Shown: positions 27,355 through 36,005 of the stretch, piece after piece
Layout: each line of letters opens with the position of its first letter
Position numbering within the stretch: the stretch's first letter is position 1
Position numbers and translations under genes: made by a program
Assembly (NCBI GenBank): GCA_963762885.1
Contig: CAVXNH010000099.1
Location: 1 to 64,000 of the forward strand
Direction of reading: 5' to 3'
Length of the DNA stretch: 64,000 nt
DNA from: JASHVB01 sp963762885
GTDB lineage: Bacteria; Pseudomonadota; Alphaproteobacteria; Acetobacterales; Acetobacteraceae
Notes under the pieces: generated by a model
What the model was told of the DNA's origin: nothing
What the model saw: the letters and a program-made list of their open reading frames with translations, nothing else
Databases searched by the model: none

Positions 27355-28224
27355 ATGCAACGCTTCTCGCTGGGCCGGCTGCTGATGCTCGCCCCCGCCC
27401 ATGGTTTATTGCTCTGCACCATCGCGGTCCCGTCGTTCTACGTGCTGTGGCTGAGCTTCACCGAATCGACCTATGGCAGCATCACCGGCTTCGTCGGCTT
27501 CAACAATTACGCCGCGATGCTGGCCGACCCGTATTTCTGGCGCGCGCTGGTCAACACGCTGATCGTCGTCAACGTCGTCGTCTACGTGGAGCTGGCGCTC
27601 GCGGTCGGCATCGCCGTCGTGTTTTCTCAAGGCGTGCCGTTCCGTCGCGTGCTGATCGCGATCGTGCTGATGCCGTATGCGATCAGCGAAGTGGTCGCCG
27701 TGGTGATCTGGAAATTCATGATGGATCCGGACATCGGCATGATCGAGCGCCCCCTCGCGGCCCTCGGATTACCGTTGCACTGGGCGGTCGATCCCGCCGC
27801 CGGTCTTGCACTGGTCTGCATGATCAGCGTCTGGCTCAACATGCCGTTCAGCTTCATCATCGCCTATGCGGCGATGCGGAGCGTGCCGAAGGAACTCTAT
27901 GAGGCCGCACACGTGGATGGCGCCTCCGCCTGGCAAAGCTTCCGCTACATCACCGTGCCGACCATCTTCCCGGCCCTGCTGGTGGCACTGATCTTCCGCT
28001 ACATCGTCGCCTTCCGGCTGTTCTCCGAGGTCTGGCTGCTGACCGGCGGCGGCCCGGCGCGCATGACCGAGGTGTTGTCGATCTACCTTTACAAACAAGC
28101 CTTCACCTACGCCGATTTCGGCCGCGGCGCAGCGGCCGGCTGGATCATGGTGCTGGCCTCGGGAGTGTTCGCGGTCGCCTATGTCAGCCGGCTCAACCGC
28201 GCCACGTTCGAGCGTGGCACATGA
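27355..28224 (+). CDS. ABC transporter permease (MalF-type)
   Basis: 289 residues with six membrane segments; start ATG 27355 fits the binding-protein stop by 14 bp. The binding-protein-dependent EAA loop is KELYEAAHVDGASAWQSF followed by RYITVPTIFPALLV. WLSFTESTYGSITGFVGFNN is a typical MalF-like first periplasmic region. It forms the heterodimeric channel with the next gene, which it overlaps by 4 bp (ATGA). Confidence 0.9.
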   Translation: MQRFSLGRLLMLAPAHGLLLCTIAVPSFYVLWLSFTESTYGSITGFVGFNNYAAMLADPYFWRALVNTLIVVNVVVYVELALAVGIAVVFSQGVPFRRVLIAIVLMPYAISEVVAVVIWKFMMDPDIGMIERPLAALGLPLHWAVDPAAGLALVCMISVWLNMPFSFIIAYAAMRSVPKELYEAAHVDGASAWQSFRYITVPTIFPALLVALIFRYIVAFRLFSEVWLLTGGGPARMTEVLSIYLYKQAFTYADFGRGAAAGWIMVLASGVFAVAYVSRLNRATFERGT

Positions 28225-29054
28225 CGCGCCGTAGGTCTGCGGCACACGCTTTGCGCGCCGTCATCGTATTGCTCGTGCTGATCTGGTCCGGCGTGCCGAT
28301 TGCCTTCGTTGTCTTGTCATCCTTCAAGCCCAATCAGCAGATCTTCACCTACCCGCCGACCTTGCTATTCAGTCCGACCTTGGAGCATTACCAGGATCTG
28401 CTGGCCAAATGGCCGGACTTCCTGCGCACGCTTGGCAATAGCCTCGCCGTCACTGCCGGCGCCACGCTGGTCTGTGTCGCTGCCAGCCTGCTGGCCGGCT
28501 ACGTCTATTCGCGGGTGCGCAATCGCCTCGTCGCGGCTTCGGCGTTCTACATGGTCGGCATCCGCCTGCTGCCGCCGATCGTCGTCACCTTGCCGCTGTT
28601 TCCTCTGGCCGACTATCTCGGCCTGAGCGATACGCGCGCGGTGCTGATCATCCTGTACGCGTCGTTCTTCGTCTCGCTTGGCACGCTGCTTTTGAAGAGC
28701 TTCATCGACGGCATCCCGGAGGAGCTGGACCAGGCGGCACGCATCGACGGCGCCTCGGACTTTGTAATTCTGACGCGGATCATCCTGCCGCTGTCGGCGC
28801 AAGGCCTGGTCGCCGCCAGTGTGTTTGTTGTCGTCTACGCGTGGAACGAATACCTGTTCGCATTCATATTCACCACCACGCGCGCGAAGACCGCGCCTCT
28901 GCTGCTCAGCGAGATGATGTCGTCGCTCACCGGTGTCGATTGGGGCGTGTTGTTTGCAGCGGTGAGCGTGCAACTGGTGCCGATCGTGGTGTTCGTCATT
29001 CTGGTCCAGCGCTTCCTGATCACCGGCCTCACCGCCGGCGCGTTGAAGGGGTGA
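28221..29054 (+). CDS. ABC transporter permease (MalG-type)
   Basis: 277 residues, six membrane segments, starting MTRRRSAAHALRAVIVLL. The EAA loop reads EELDQAARIDGASDFVILTR, and FKPNQQIFTYPPTLLF is a MalG-family periplasmic motif. It completes the permease pair. No ATP-binding subunit gene follows: the operon ends here and an unrelated GxxExxY gene comes next. The transporter must share an MsmK/UgpC-type ATPase encoded elsewhere, as is known for several CUT1 systems. Confidence 0.9.
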   Translation: MTRRRSAAHALRAVIVLLVLIWSGVPIAFVVLSSFKPNQQIFTYPPTLLFSPTLEHYQDLLAKWPDFLRTLGNSLAVTAGATLVCVAASLLAGYVYSRVRNRLVAASAFYMVGIRLLPPIVVTLPLFPLADYLGLSDTRAVLIILYASFFVSLGTLLLKSFIDGIPEELDQAARIDGASDFVILTRIILPLSAQGLVAASVFVVVYAWNEYLFAFIFTTTRAKTAPLLLSEMMSSLTGVDWGVLFAAVSVQLVPIVVFVILVQRFLITGLTAGALKG

Positions 29055-29122
29055 TTAACCGCGGAGCAGACGGTTGGCGCATCGCGGGTGCGTCAGCACT
29101 TCCGTAACCATTTGCCCGTAAA

Positions 29123-29627
29123 GCCGCAAGCAAGAATTTTTACGCAGATGACAGCAGAAGCACGCAAAACACGCAGATAGCGACAGACTGAATGTTCTGT
29201 CGAGGCAGGTAATCGGCTGTGCGTTCACCGTGCCTAATACGCTCGGGGCCGGGTTTCTTGAAACGGTCTATGAGAATGCGCTGGCCTGTGAACTGCGTGC
29301 CGCCGGGTTTTCGGTTGTACAGCAACATGGCGCTAAGGTATTCTACAGGGGCGAGGTCGTCGGCGAGTACTTTCCTGACTTACTCGTCCATGACATGCTT
29401 CTCTTTGAGCTGAAGACCGTCAAGGAACTCGACGACCGGCATCGGTTGCAATGCATCAATTATCTTAAGGTGACCCGTTTACAACTCTGCCTACTGCTCA
29501 ATTTCGGTAGGTCGCGGCTGGAAATCAAACGCGTGGCCGACGGCCTGTGAAGCGCACCGAACCATCTGCGTGTTTTGCGTGCATCTGCTGTCATCTGCGT
29601 TGAAATTCTTGCTTGCTTTCTTGCGGC
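29123..29627. repeat. Inverted repeats flanking the GxxExxY gene
   Basis: Left arm 29123-29178 contains gcaagcaagaatttttacgc, agatgacagcagaagcacgc and aaaacacgcagat. The right arm, 29564-29627, is its inverted copy (atctgcgtgttttgcgtgca, tctgctgtcatctgcgttga, aattcttgcttgc). The arms enclose just one gene, giving a cassette of about 505 bp. Read forward, the left arm encodes MTAEARKTRR, a start commonly seen for this family, so arm and gene are linked units. Confidence 0.85.
29230..29550 (+). CDS. GxxExxY protein (PD-(D/E)XK-like)
   Basis: The open part starts at GTG 29230, but homology-like sequence continues upstream in frame to about 29182 (RLNVLSRQVIGCAFTV), and an ATG at 29148 in the left inverted repeat is one frame off, so the true protein is probably about 133 residues with one indel. 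The family motif GAGFLETVYENAL (GxxExxY) and YFPDLLVHDMLLFELKTVK, with D and ExK as in PD-(D/E)XK nuclease folds, are intact, as is the ending CLLLNFGRSRLEIKRV. The function of the family is not established. It is enclosed by long inverted repeats. Confidence 0.8.
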   Translation: MPNTLGAGFLETVYENALACELRAAGFSVVQQHGAKVFYRGEVVGEYFPDLLVHDMLLFELKTVKELDDRHRLQCINYLKVTRLQLCLLLNFGRSRLEIKRVADGL

Positions 29628-29629
29628 GG

Positions 29630-30913
29630 TCACCCCAGCCGTTGCACCTGCCCTGCCACCACGCGCACCTTCCGAGGCGCCGCAAGCCAGATCGCCAGCA
29701 CCCCGAGCAGGCTGACACCCAGCCCGATACTGAACGCCGCCCGGTAGTTGCCGGTGGCGTCGTGCAACACACCGGTCACGAACGGGCCCGCGGCACCTCC
29801 GCCGATGGCAGACAGCATCAGCGTTCCGAACACACTGCCGTAGTGCCGCCCTTGAAAAATCTCCGCCGGGATCGCACCGAATACCGACGTGATGCCGTAA
29901 CCCAGCATCCCCTGCGCAATCACCATCAGATACAGCAAGACGTAGCTCGGCGCCTGGTCCATCGCCAGCAGCGCCATGTAGCAGACCGCGAAACCAGCGC
30001 TGCCCGCGGTCCACACCCACTCCCGTCCGATCCGGTCGGAGAGATGCCCGAGCATGATCTGCCCGGGAATACCCGCAAGGCTGACAATGCCCAACGCCCA
30101 AGCCGCCAGCGTCGGGCTGAAGCCGATCTCCACCAGGTATTTCGTCTGGTGCACCTGCACCGCGTACCACGCGTACAACGCGCAGAAATATCCCAGCGCC
30201 AGCCACCAGAATCGCGCAGTCCGCATCGCGCGCTGCAACGTCCAGTCGATCGCTGCCCAGTCCGCATCCACCACGTTGGCCATCGGGTTGCCCGACGCCG
30301 CCATGCGGGACGTGGCATCGCCATCCGGCTCCAGCCCGATATCCTCCGGCCGTTGCCGCAGCAGCAGGTTGAGTGGCATCAGCACCGCCAGCACCAGCAC
30401 GCCCATGGCGAAACACGCGGTCCGCCATCCCGCACGCTCGATCAGAACCTGCATCGCGGGCAGCAGCACGATCGAACCGACGCCAACGCCGGAGAAGGCG
30501 ATGCTCATCGCCAGGCCGCGCCGCCGCACGAACCAGTTCGGCAGGAACAGCGACTGCCCGGCATAGCCGAGGCAGACGCTGCCGCCGCCCACCAGCACGC
30601 CAAGCGTGGCGTAAAGCTGCCAGGGCTGTCGGACGAGTGTGGCCAGCAGCAACCCGGCGCCCATGAAAACGACCCCGGACTCGATCACCAGGCGCGGCCC
30701 ATGCCGGTCCATCAGGCGGCCAAGCACCGGACTGAGCACCGCCGAAACCAGGAAGCCGAAGGAGAACGCACCGGCCGTTACCCCACGGTCCCAGCCGAAC
30801 TCCGCCAGGATCGGTGGGAACAGCAGGGAAAACGCGGTGCGTGCGTTCACCCCTACGCCCATGGTGACGAACACCACGGCGACGATTACCCAGCCGTAAT
30901 AGAGCCGTTTCAC
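29630..30913 (-). CDS. MFS transporter
   Basis: 427 residues, twelve membrane segments. Loop 2-3 GRLMDRHGPRLVI and loop 8-9 GHLSDRIGREWVW are the paired MFS signatures. LPNWFVRRRGLAMSIAFSG is characteristic of the monocarboxylate or oxalate/formate-type subgroup, and MKRLYYGWVIVAVVF is a typical start. A substrate such as an organic anion is likely but unproven. It is transcribed convergently with the GxxExxY cassette, whose right arm reaches the gene's 3' end. Confidence 0.87.
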   Translation of the reverse strand: MKRLYYGWVIVAVVFVTMGVGVNARTAFSLLFPPILAEFGWDRGVTAGAFSFGFLVSAVLSPVLGRLMDRHGPRLVIESGVVFMGAGLLLATLVRQPWQLYATLGVLVGGGSVCLGYAGQSLFLPNWFVRRRGLAMSIAFSGVGVGSIVLLPAMQVLIERAGWRTACFAMGVLVLAVLMPLNLLLRQRPEDIGLEPDGDATSRMAASGNPMANVVDADWAAIDWTLQRAMRTARFWWLALGYFCALYAWYAVQVHQTKYLVEIGFSPTLAAWALGIVSLAGIPGQIMLGHLSDRIGREWVWTAGSAGFAVCYMALLAMDQAPSYVLLYLMVIAQGMLGYGITSVFGAIPAEIFQGRHYGSVFGTLMLSAIGGGAAGPFVTGVLHDATGNYRAAFSIGLGVSLLGVLAIWLAAPRKVRVVAGQVQRLG

Positions 30914-30954
30914 CTGATATCTGCATGGCGTAGCAACTCCATGCCTCCAATGTG

Positions 30955-31320
30955 CTATGTGCCGTCGGGGTCGATCACGCTCAACACCCGCGAAACGATT
31001 TCATCTGTCGTTGCCTGATCGAGCCGCTCGACGAAGCGTGCAGTGCCCGCCCGCATTCTGGTTTCGATATCGAATGTCCGGACCTGATTGCAAACCGCGA
31101 CGCCGTTCGTGTCATGACCGGAGATTGCGACCGTCAGTCCCAGATTACGCGCGAAGTTGCCGCTCGTGGTCACCGGCACGGTCGTGGCAAGGCCGAGGGC
31201 GTTGATCTGCACAGGCGTTATGACAACGAACCGGTGCCGGTCCTTCATCTCCCGTCCCGCGACGGGATTTGGATCAATCCAGTAAACATCGCCCGGCCGC
31301 GGATGGCGGCCGCGTGGCAT
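30955..31320 (-). CDS. MazF/PemK-type toxin (endoribonuclease)
   Basis: 121 residues. GDVYWIDPNPVAGREMKDRH is the usual N-terminal strand-loop with the conserved acidic/His surface, followed by RFVVITPVQINALGLATTVP and VCNQVRTFDIETRM, which matches the QVRTVD-type motif of PemK/MazF. Toxins of this family cleave mRNA. The ATG lies on the last base of the antitoxin stop (1 bp overlap), a standard mazEF layout. A second, different mazEF pair lies 2.0 kb away. Confidence 0.88.
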   Translation of the reverse strand: MPRGRHPRPGDVYWIDPNPVAGREMKDRHRFVVITPVQINALGLATTVPVTTSGNFARNLGLTVAISGHDTNGVAVCNQVRTFDIETRMRAGTARFVERLDQATTDEIVSRVLSVIDPDGT

Positions 31321-31589
31321 CAGAGTTCCCGTCCGACGGCCACACCTTCACGCGCCCAGTCCGTCTCGTCCTTCAACCGCCGCATGGTCTCCGGCGTGGC
31401 GCCACGCAGCAATTCACGTAGGGAATAGCGCCGCCGCTTCGGCTTCTTCAACGGACGTGCCGTGAACCCGTCGGCCGTCACGGCCACCTCCATCTGCGCT
31501 CCGACGTCTAAATGCAGCGCTTTCAGAACATCGGACGGGATGGTCATAATGGCCGCGCCGCCCTGGCGCCGGATACTGACAAGTGACAT
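31320..31589 (-). CDS. MazE/PemI-type antitoxin
   Basis: 89 residues. The N-terminal AbrB-like swapped hairpin is SLVSIRRQGGAAIMTIPSDV then LHLDVGAQMEVAVTADGF, which binds operator DNA. The tail (KPKRRRYSLRELLRGATPE, DWAREGVAVGREL) is the flexible toxin-neutralising part. It is the first gene of the pair and should autorepress the operon. Downstream overlap with the toxin is 1 bp. Confidence 0.85.
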   Translation of the reverse strand: MSLVSIRRQGGAAIMTIPSDVLKALHLDVGAQMEVAVTADGFTARPLKKPKRRRYSLRELLRGATPETMRRLKDETDWAREGVAVGREL

Positions 31590-31716
31590 GGGACCGGCTT
31601 CTCCAGGTGGTGCGGCGAGTGCTACTAATATAGCACGCGCGACCTGATTGGCAACGACCTTGCCTCGCGTCGTTGGCCATCACACGGAAGCTGTGCCGCG
31701 GAGGTTTCTTCTGGGG

Positions 31717-33111
31717 TTACGACAGATCAGCCACCATGATCGGTTCCGCTTGCTCCAGCACCCGCGCGGCGCGCAGCACCAGGTCGTCGGCATACTGCGC
31801 CGCTGCAAGCTGCACCGAGCGCGGCATCCCGTTCTCTCCCAGCCCCATCGGCACGGTGATCGCCGGCTGGCGCGTGATGTTGAACGTGAAGGTCCACGGC
31901 GCCCACTGAGTCCACAGCGCCTGCACCGGGTCCACCGTTGGCGCATCGGCCAGCGGCGGACCGCTCGGCACGGTCGGGCACAGTACCAGGTCGAACGTCT
32001 GATGCAGCCGCGCCATGGCGTGCGCCGCGGCGGCGCGCATCGCCTCGCCGTCGAGATACTGGATCGCGCTCATGCCGGTCAGCGCCCGTGCCACCTCGTG
32101 GATCCCCGGGTCGAGCAAGCCGCGCAGTTGTTCCGGCAGCGTCGCGACCAGGCGAGACAGCGCCGCGCCCCACACGCCGGCGAAGATCGCGCGGGTGTCG
32201 GGCAGATCGGGCTGCGCCTCGTCCACCGTCGCCCCGGCCTCTGCCAGTAGCGCGGCCGCGCGTTCCACGGCGGCGACGCCCTCTGCATCGATCGGCGCGT
32301 CGAATCCGGGGCGGCGCAGCACGCCGACCGACAGGCCGGCGACGCCGTTCTCGATCCCGTCGCGCCAGTCGCGGCCGTCGTCCGGCACGCAGAACGGGTC
32401 GCGCAGGTCGTAGCGTGCCATCGCCGACAGCATCAGAGCGGCGTCGCGCACCGTCAGCGTCATCGGCCCGGCGACCGACACCCCGACGAAGGCGCTGGAC
32501 GGCCACAGCGGCACTCGTCCGAAGGTCGGCTTCAGTCCGACCATGCCGCACCACGCCGCGGGGATGCGGATCGAGCCGCCGGCGTCGGTGCCGAGATGCA
32601 GCGGCCCGAACCGAGCAGCCCCAGCCGCGCCGGCGCCGGACGATGATCCGCCGCTGGTGTGGGCGGGGTTCCACGGATTACGCGTGATGCCGTGCAGAGG
32701 GCAGTCGCCGGGCGATTTCCATCCGTATTCGGTAGTGGTGGTCTTGCCGACTATCACCGCGCCGGCCGCCTTCAGCCCCACCACGGACGGCGCGTCGTCC
32801 GCCACGGGCGCGGGATCGGAGGTTCGGCTGCCGCGGCGGGTGGGAAAACCGGCCAGATCGACCAGGTCCTTCACCGTGCACGGCACGCCGTCCAGCAGGC
32901 CGAGCGGCCGGCCGACCCGCCAGCGCGCTTCACTCTCGCCGGCGGCTTCCAGGGCGCGCGGGTTCATCACCGCGAAGGCGTTCAGGCCGGGGTTGAGCCG
33001 AGCGACGCGCTCGGTGACGGCCTGCAACACCTCGACCGGGCTCAGCGAGCGCCGCGCATACAGCGCCAGCATGTCTTCGGCGGAGAACAGGGCGGGGTCG
33101 GTGGCTGGCAT
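31717..33111 (-). CDS. Amidase (amidase signature family)
   Basis: 464 residues from MPATDPALFSAEDMLALYAR. The catalytic triad is visible: Lys in LLDGVPCTVKDLVDLAG, cis-Ser in HTSGGSSSGAGAAGAA and the nucleophilic Ser in LGTDAGGSIRIPAAWCGMVG. The C-terminal FTFNITRQPAITVPMGLGEN is typical. It hydrolyses a small amide; the specific substrate cannot be told. It lies between two mazEF modules, on the same strand, with 127 bp and 230 bp gaps. Confidence 0.9.
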   Translation of the reverse strand: MPATDPALFSAEDMLALYARRSLSPVEVLQAVTERVARLNPGLNAFAVMNPRALEAAGESEARWRVGRPLGLLDGVPCTVKDLVDLAGFPTRRGSRTSDPAPVADDAPSVVGLKAAGAVIVGKTTTTEYGWKSPGDCPLHGITRNPWNPAHTSGGSSSGAGAAGAARFGPLHLGTDAGGSIRIPAAWCGMVGLKPTFGRVPLWPSSAFVGVSVAGPMTLTVRDAALMLSAMARYDLRDPFCVPDDGRDWRDGIENGVAGLSVGVLRRPGFDAPIDAEGVAAVERAAALLAEAGATVDEAQPDLPDTRAIFAGVWGAALSRLVATLPEQLRGLLDPGIHEVARALTGMSAIQYLDGEAMRAAAAHAMARLHQTFDLVLCPTVPSGPPLADAPTVDPVQALWTQWAPWTFTFNITRQPAITVPMGLGENGMPRSVQLAAAQYADDLVLRAARVLEQAEPIMVADLS

Positions 33112-33341
33112 GGGTGTTCCCTGATCGGGGTGTGTAGGGACGCCAGAATGGACGCGGCGGCCCGTCGAGGAAACCCGTTGTGTGCGGCGACCGGGCGATG
33201 CTGGCGGTGCTTTAGTGGCCGTCCGGAAATAACCACTCATTGCCAACAACGAGGCCGCCAATCGCGGACTCGGGCAGGCCGCCTCGATCGTTTCGGTTGT
33301 TCCCGGACGGCTCCTTGGTGCTCCACCGGCGCGTACTCGAC

Positions 33342-33680
33342 TTACTCCTCGAACATCTCGCGCAACCCGGCGAGTGTTGCGCGCAACGTGCCCGCATCGA
33401 CCACGCCGAGACGCCGTGCCAGTCGCAGTTTGTCCAGCGTGCGGATCTGATCGAGCAGGATCAGGCCGTTCTTGCGGCGAAAGCGGATCGGGATGCGGTA
33501 CGGCGCGGGGTGACTGCCCGTGGTCATCGGTGCAACGGTGACCGTGCGCAGGAAGTCATGCATTTCCGGTGGCGAGATGATCACGCATGGCCGCGTCTTC
33601 TGAATCTCGCTACCGATCGTGGGATCGAGCGCCGCCAACCACACCTCGCCGCGTACTACTGCGGCCGGTCGCGTCACCAC
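33342..33680 (-). CDS. MazF-type toxin (second module)
   Basis: 112 residues. VVRGEVWLAALDPTIGSEIQ and KTRPCVIISPPEMHDFL carry the classic MazF GEVW..LdP..GsE..K.RP motif, and LLDQIRTLDKLRLARRLG is the conserved DQI/VRTvD element. This is a typical length. The start overlaps the antitoxin end by 7 bp. It is a clearer MazF than the toxin at 30955, so the modules are not recent duplicates of each other. Confidence 0.92.
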   Translation of the reverse strand: MVTRPAAVVRGEVWLAALDPTIGSEIQKTRPCVIISPPEMHDFLRTVTVAPMTTGSHPAPYRIPIRFRRKNGLILLDQIRTLDKLRLARRLGVVDAGTLRATLAGLREMFEE

Positions 33681-33928
33681 CGCAGCTCATCATCGCCGGT
33701 GTTGGCGAATTCGGGCCACGCGAGAGCGTCGTCCCCGGACTCGGCGATCTTGCGCGACGCCGAGGCCCAGCCTGCGCGCTTGCCGCGTTTGGCGGGGGCC
33801 AGGATCAGGTGGCCGTCCTTCAACACGCAATCCACGGCGTCGCCGGCAGACAGGCCTAGCTCGGCCAGGATGGTTTTAGGAATGATCAGCCCGGCTGAAT
33901 TGCCGAGCTTCCGTACCGTCGTTTGCAT
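33674..33928 (-). CDS. MazE/AbrB-type antitoxin (second module)
   Basis: 84 residues. MQTTVRKLGNSAGLIIPKTI is the canonical MazE swapped-hairpin N-terminus, followed by LGLSAGDAVDCVLKDGHLIL. The tail ends GDDALAWPEFANTGDDELRW, an acidic toxin-binding segment seen in many MazE proteins. It probably autoregulates. It is transcribed away from the divergent polysaccharide deacetylase gene. Confidence 0.9.
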   Translation of the reverse strand: MQTTVRKLGNSAGLIIPKTILAELGLSAGDAVDCVLKDGHLILAPAKRGKRAGWASASRKIAESGDDALAWPEFANTGDDELRW

Positions 33929-34080
33929 GGGTCACCTCGCATGCGAACAACATAGTGCGTGAGGAGCGCCGTTACAACAATGTTCATACGTTCCCTGCGC
34001 GTATCCGGCGACGCCCCGCATTCCCAACCGCCCCGAACGCGCGCACCATCCGCGGGGAAAACCACGCGGAGACCATCACC

Positions 34081-34986
34081 ATGAGTGGCACCAGCAAGCA
34101 CCCCGACGGCGAACCCTGGCAGTGGCCGGAGGCCACGTGGCGCAAGATCGTCGGCCGCGCCCGCGCCGGCCGCAGCATGAAGCCGAAGACCTGGCCCGGA
34201 GGTGCCCGCTGCGCCGTGGCGATCAGCTTCGATGCCGACCACGAGACGATCCCGCTGCGCGACAACGACGAAAGCCCGATGCGCATCAGCCAGGGCCAAT
34301 ACGGCCAGCGCCAGGCCACCCCTCGCATCCGTGCCCTGCTCCAGCGCGAGGCGATCCCCGCCACGTTCTTCTACCCCGCGGTGTCCGCCCTGCTGCACCC
34401 GGAAGAAGTCCGCGGCATCGCCGATGACGGCCACGAGATCGGCATCCACTCCTGGATCCACGAGGCGAACACATCGCTCCCGCGCGAGGCGGAACGCGAA
34501 CTGACCTTCCGTGCTGCCGAAACCCTGTCACGCATCTCCGGCCGCGATCCGGTCGGCATGCGCACGGCAAGTTGGGACTTCTCGGTCAACACGCTCGACA
34601 TCGTGCGCGAACTGAAGCTGTTGTACGACAGCTCGCTGATGGCCGACGACGATCCTTACGAACTAACGGACGGCGGCGAACCGACCGGCATTATAGAATT
34701 GCCTCCGGAATGGATCCGCGACGACGCGGTGTACTATAATTTCGTCCGCTTCTCCGCGCTGCGACCCTACACCCCACCCTCCGCAGTGGGCGAGATCTTC
34801 ACCGCCGAGTTCGACGGCGCCTGGGAAGAACGCGGCCTGTTCCTGTTGACGATGCACCCGCATATCACAGGCCACCGCTCACGCATGCCGGTGCTGGAGC
34901 GGCTGATCAAACACATGAAGGCGCGCGGCGAGTGCTGGTTCGCTACCCACGCGCAGGTGGCGGAATGGTGCCGCGATAACGCGTGA
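34081..34986 (+). CDS. Polysaccharide deacetylase family protein
   Basis: 301 residues with a NodB-type deacetylase core. Motif 1 VAISFDADHETIPL holds the catalytic base and metal Asp, motif 2 is HEIGIHSWIHE (the H-x-x-x-H pair), motif 3 is MRTASWDFSVNTLDI, and MHPHITGHRSRM is the C-terminal His motif. There is no signal peptide, and the layout resembles the cytosolic peptidoglycan-deacetylase/allantoinase-like (PgdA/PuuE) group, so the substrate may be a small amide. ATG 34081 is chosen; the upstream in-frame extension has no homology-like sequence. Confidence 0.87.
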   Translation: MSGTSKHPDGEPWQWPEATWRKIVGRARAGRSMKPKTWPGGARCAVAISFDADHETIPLRDNDESPMRISQGQYGQRQATPRIRALLQREAIPATFFYPAVSALLHPEEVRGIADDGHEIGIHSWIHEANTSLPREAERELTFRAAETLSRISGRDPVGMRTASWDFSVNTLDIVRELKLLYDSSLMADDDPYELTDGGEPTGIIELPPEWIRDDAVYYNFVRFSALRPYTPPSAVGEIFTAEFDGAWEERGLFLLTMHPHITGHRSRMPVLERLIKHMKARGECWFATHAQVAEWCRDNA

Positions 34987-35073
34987 CAGGTGACACCAAG
35001 CGCCCAGAAGACTGACTCACCGGCACCCCACGCCCGTCATGGTGGGCGAAACCCCACCATCCACGGCTTTGTT

Positions 35074-35475
35074 TCATCGGAACGGGTCCAATGTGCGGAC
35101 GCCGAAGGCCTTGAAGTCGCGCAGGTTGCGGGTAACAACAGTGAGGTCATGCACCACGGCGGTCGCCGCGATCATCGCGTCTTCCAATAGATCGTCCTGG
35201 CGTCCGTGCATCAGCCGCGCCCAGCAGCGGAACGTCTCAGCGTCCATCGGCAGTATGTTCCAGGTTTCTGCTACCTGATCGATCCATGCCTCGATCTCGG
35301 CAGCCTTGGGCGGGTCCTGTGAGCGGGTGATCTCCACGTCGGCCTGCAACTCGCCCAGCGTCACGGCTGAGAGGTGCAGTGCCTGGTCCGGCGCTTGTTC
35401 CAACCATGCGACCACCGCCGGGTGAGGCCGCCGCCGCCGCAGTTCCGAAACGACGTTGGTGTCGATCAGGTACAC
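35074..35475 (-). CDS. PIN-domain toxin (VapC-like)
   Basis: About 133 residues starting at GTG 35475 (VYLIDTNVVSELRR); an ATG at 35523 would add 16 non-family residues inside the antitoxin gene. PIN acidic residues are visible: D in LIDTNVVSEL, E in VTLGELQADVE, D in LLEDAMIAATAVVHDL and the VVTRNLRDF motif. VapC toxins are RNases, usually of tRNA or rRNA. It is paired with a Phd/YefM-type antitoxin 7 bp upstream. Confidence 0.88.
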   Translation of the reverse strand: MYLIDTNVVSELRRRRPHPAVVAWLEQAPDQALHLSAVTLGELQADVEITRSQDPPKAAEIEAWIDQVAETWNILPMDAETFRCWARLMHGRQDDLLEDAMIAATAVVHDLTVVTRNLRDFKAFGVRTLDPFR

Positions 35476-35482
35476 GCGGCGG

Positions 35483-35737
35483 TCAGCCGAGGGCGACCGG
35501 CGGACGGCGCCGGCGGCGGCCACGCGGCGGCACGGGAATGTCGGCGCGCGGTTCGGCCGCGAGCAGGAGTTGTTTCAGGGAGGGACGGGCGGCTTGCAGG
35601 CGGTGCCATTGCTCGATGGGCACCAGCACGGCGGCGTCCACGCCGCGCTTGCTGACAACCTGCGGGCCTTGCTGGAGGCAGGTATCCAACATTTCACTGA
35701 ACCTCGCTTTCGCGTCCTGGACGGGCCAGCGGGACAT
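35483..35737 (-). CDS. Phd/YefM-type antitoxin
   Basis: 84 residues. MSRWPVQDAKARFSEMLDTC is the classic Phd/YefM start, followed by LQQGPQVVSKRGVDAAVLVP and IEQWHRLQ. The C-terminus is Arg/Pro-rich (PPRGRRRRRPPVALG), less typical but seen in this subgroup. It dimerises, binds its own promoter and neutralises the VapC-like toxin that follows. ATG 35737 was chosen from the family start; the longer upstream frame is not homologous. Confidence 0.88.
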   Translation of the reverse strand: MSRWPVQDAKARFSEMLDTCLQQGPQVVSKRGVDAAVLVPIEQWHRLQAARPSLKQLLLAAEPRADIPVPPRGRRRRRPPVALG

Positions 35738-36005
35738 AGGGGCTCCGGGTTGCCGAGTGGTTAACGGCCGGGCGGTCTTGTCCGGATGACTGGTTAGATA
35801 ACTAGTCAGAAGGAGGAAGTCAACAGCTTGGGGCGGATGTTGCGGCGACCGGCCCGCCGCGCGACCCTGGTGTGTGCGCTTTCTCGACGTGGCGGGAGCT
35901 GATCCCAAAGGTCGTTCAGAACGACGATTCCATCGAGAACGGCGGTCAGCAACTTCAAGTGTCAAGCGGGCAGAAAGCTCCTATAGTAAGTTCAGGAGAC
36001 AGCCA

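Noticed and set aside
29570..31018. A 482-codon plus-strand gene
   Set aside because: Antisense shadow of the MFS gene at 29630-30913 with His/Arg/Gln-rich composition.
31717..33111. gatA (Glu-tRNA amidotransferase subunit A)
   Set aside because: The amidase triad fits, but there is no gatB/gatC nearby and the N- and C-termini are of the general amidase type.
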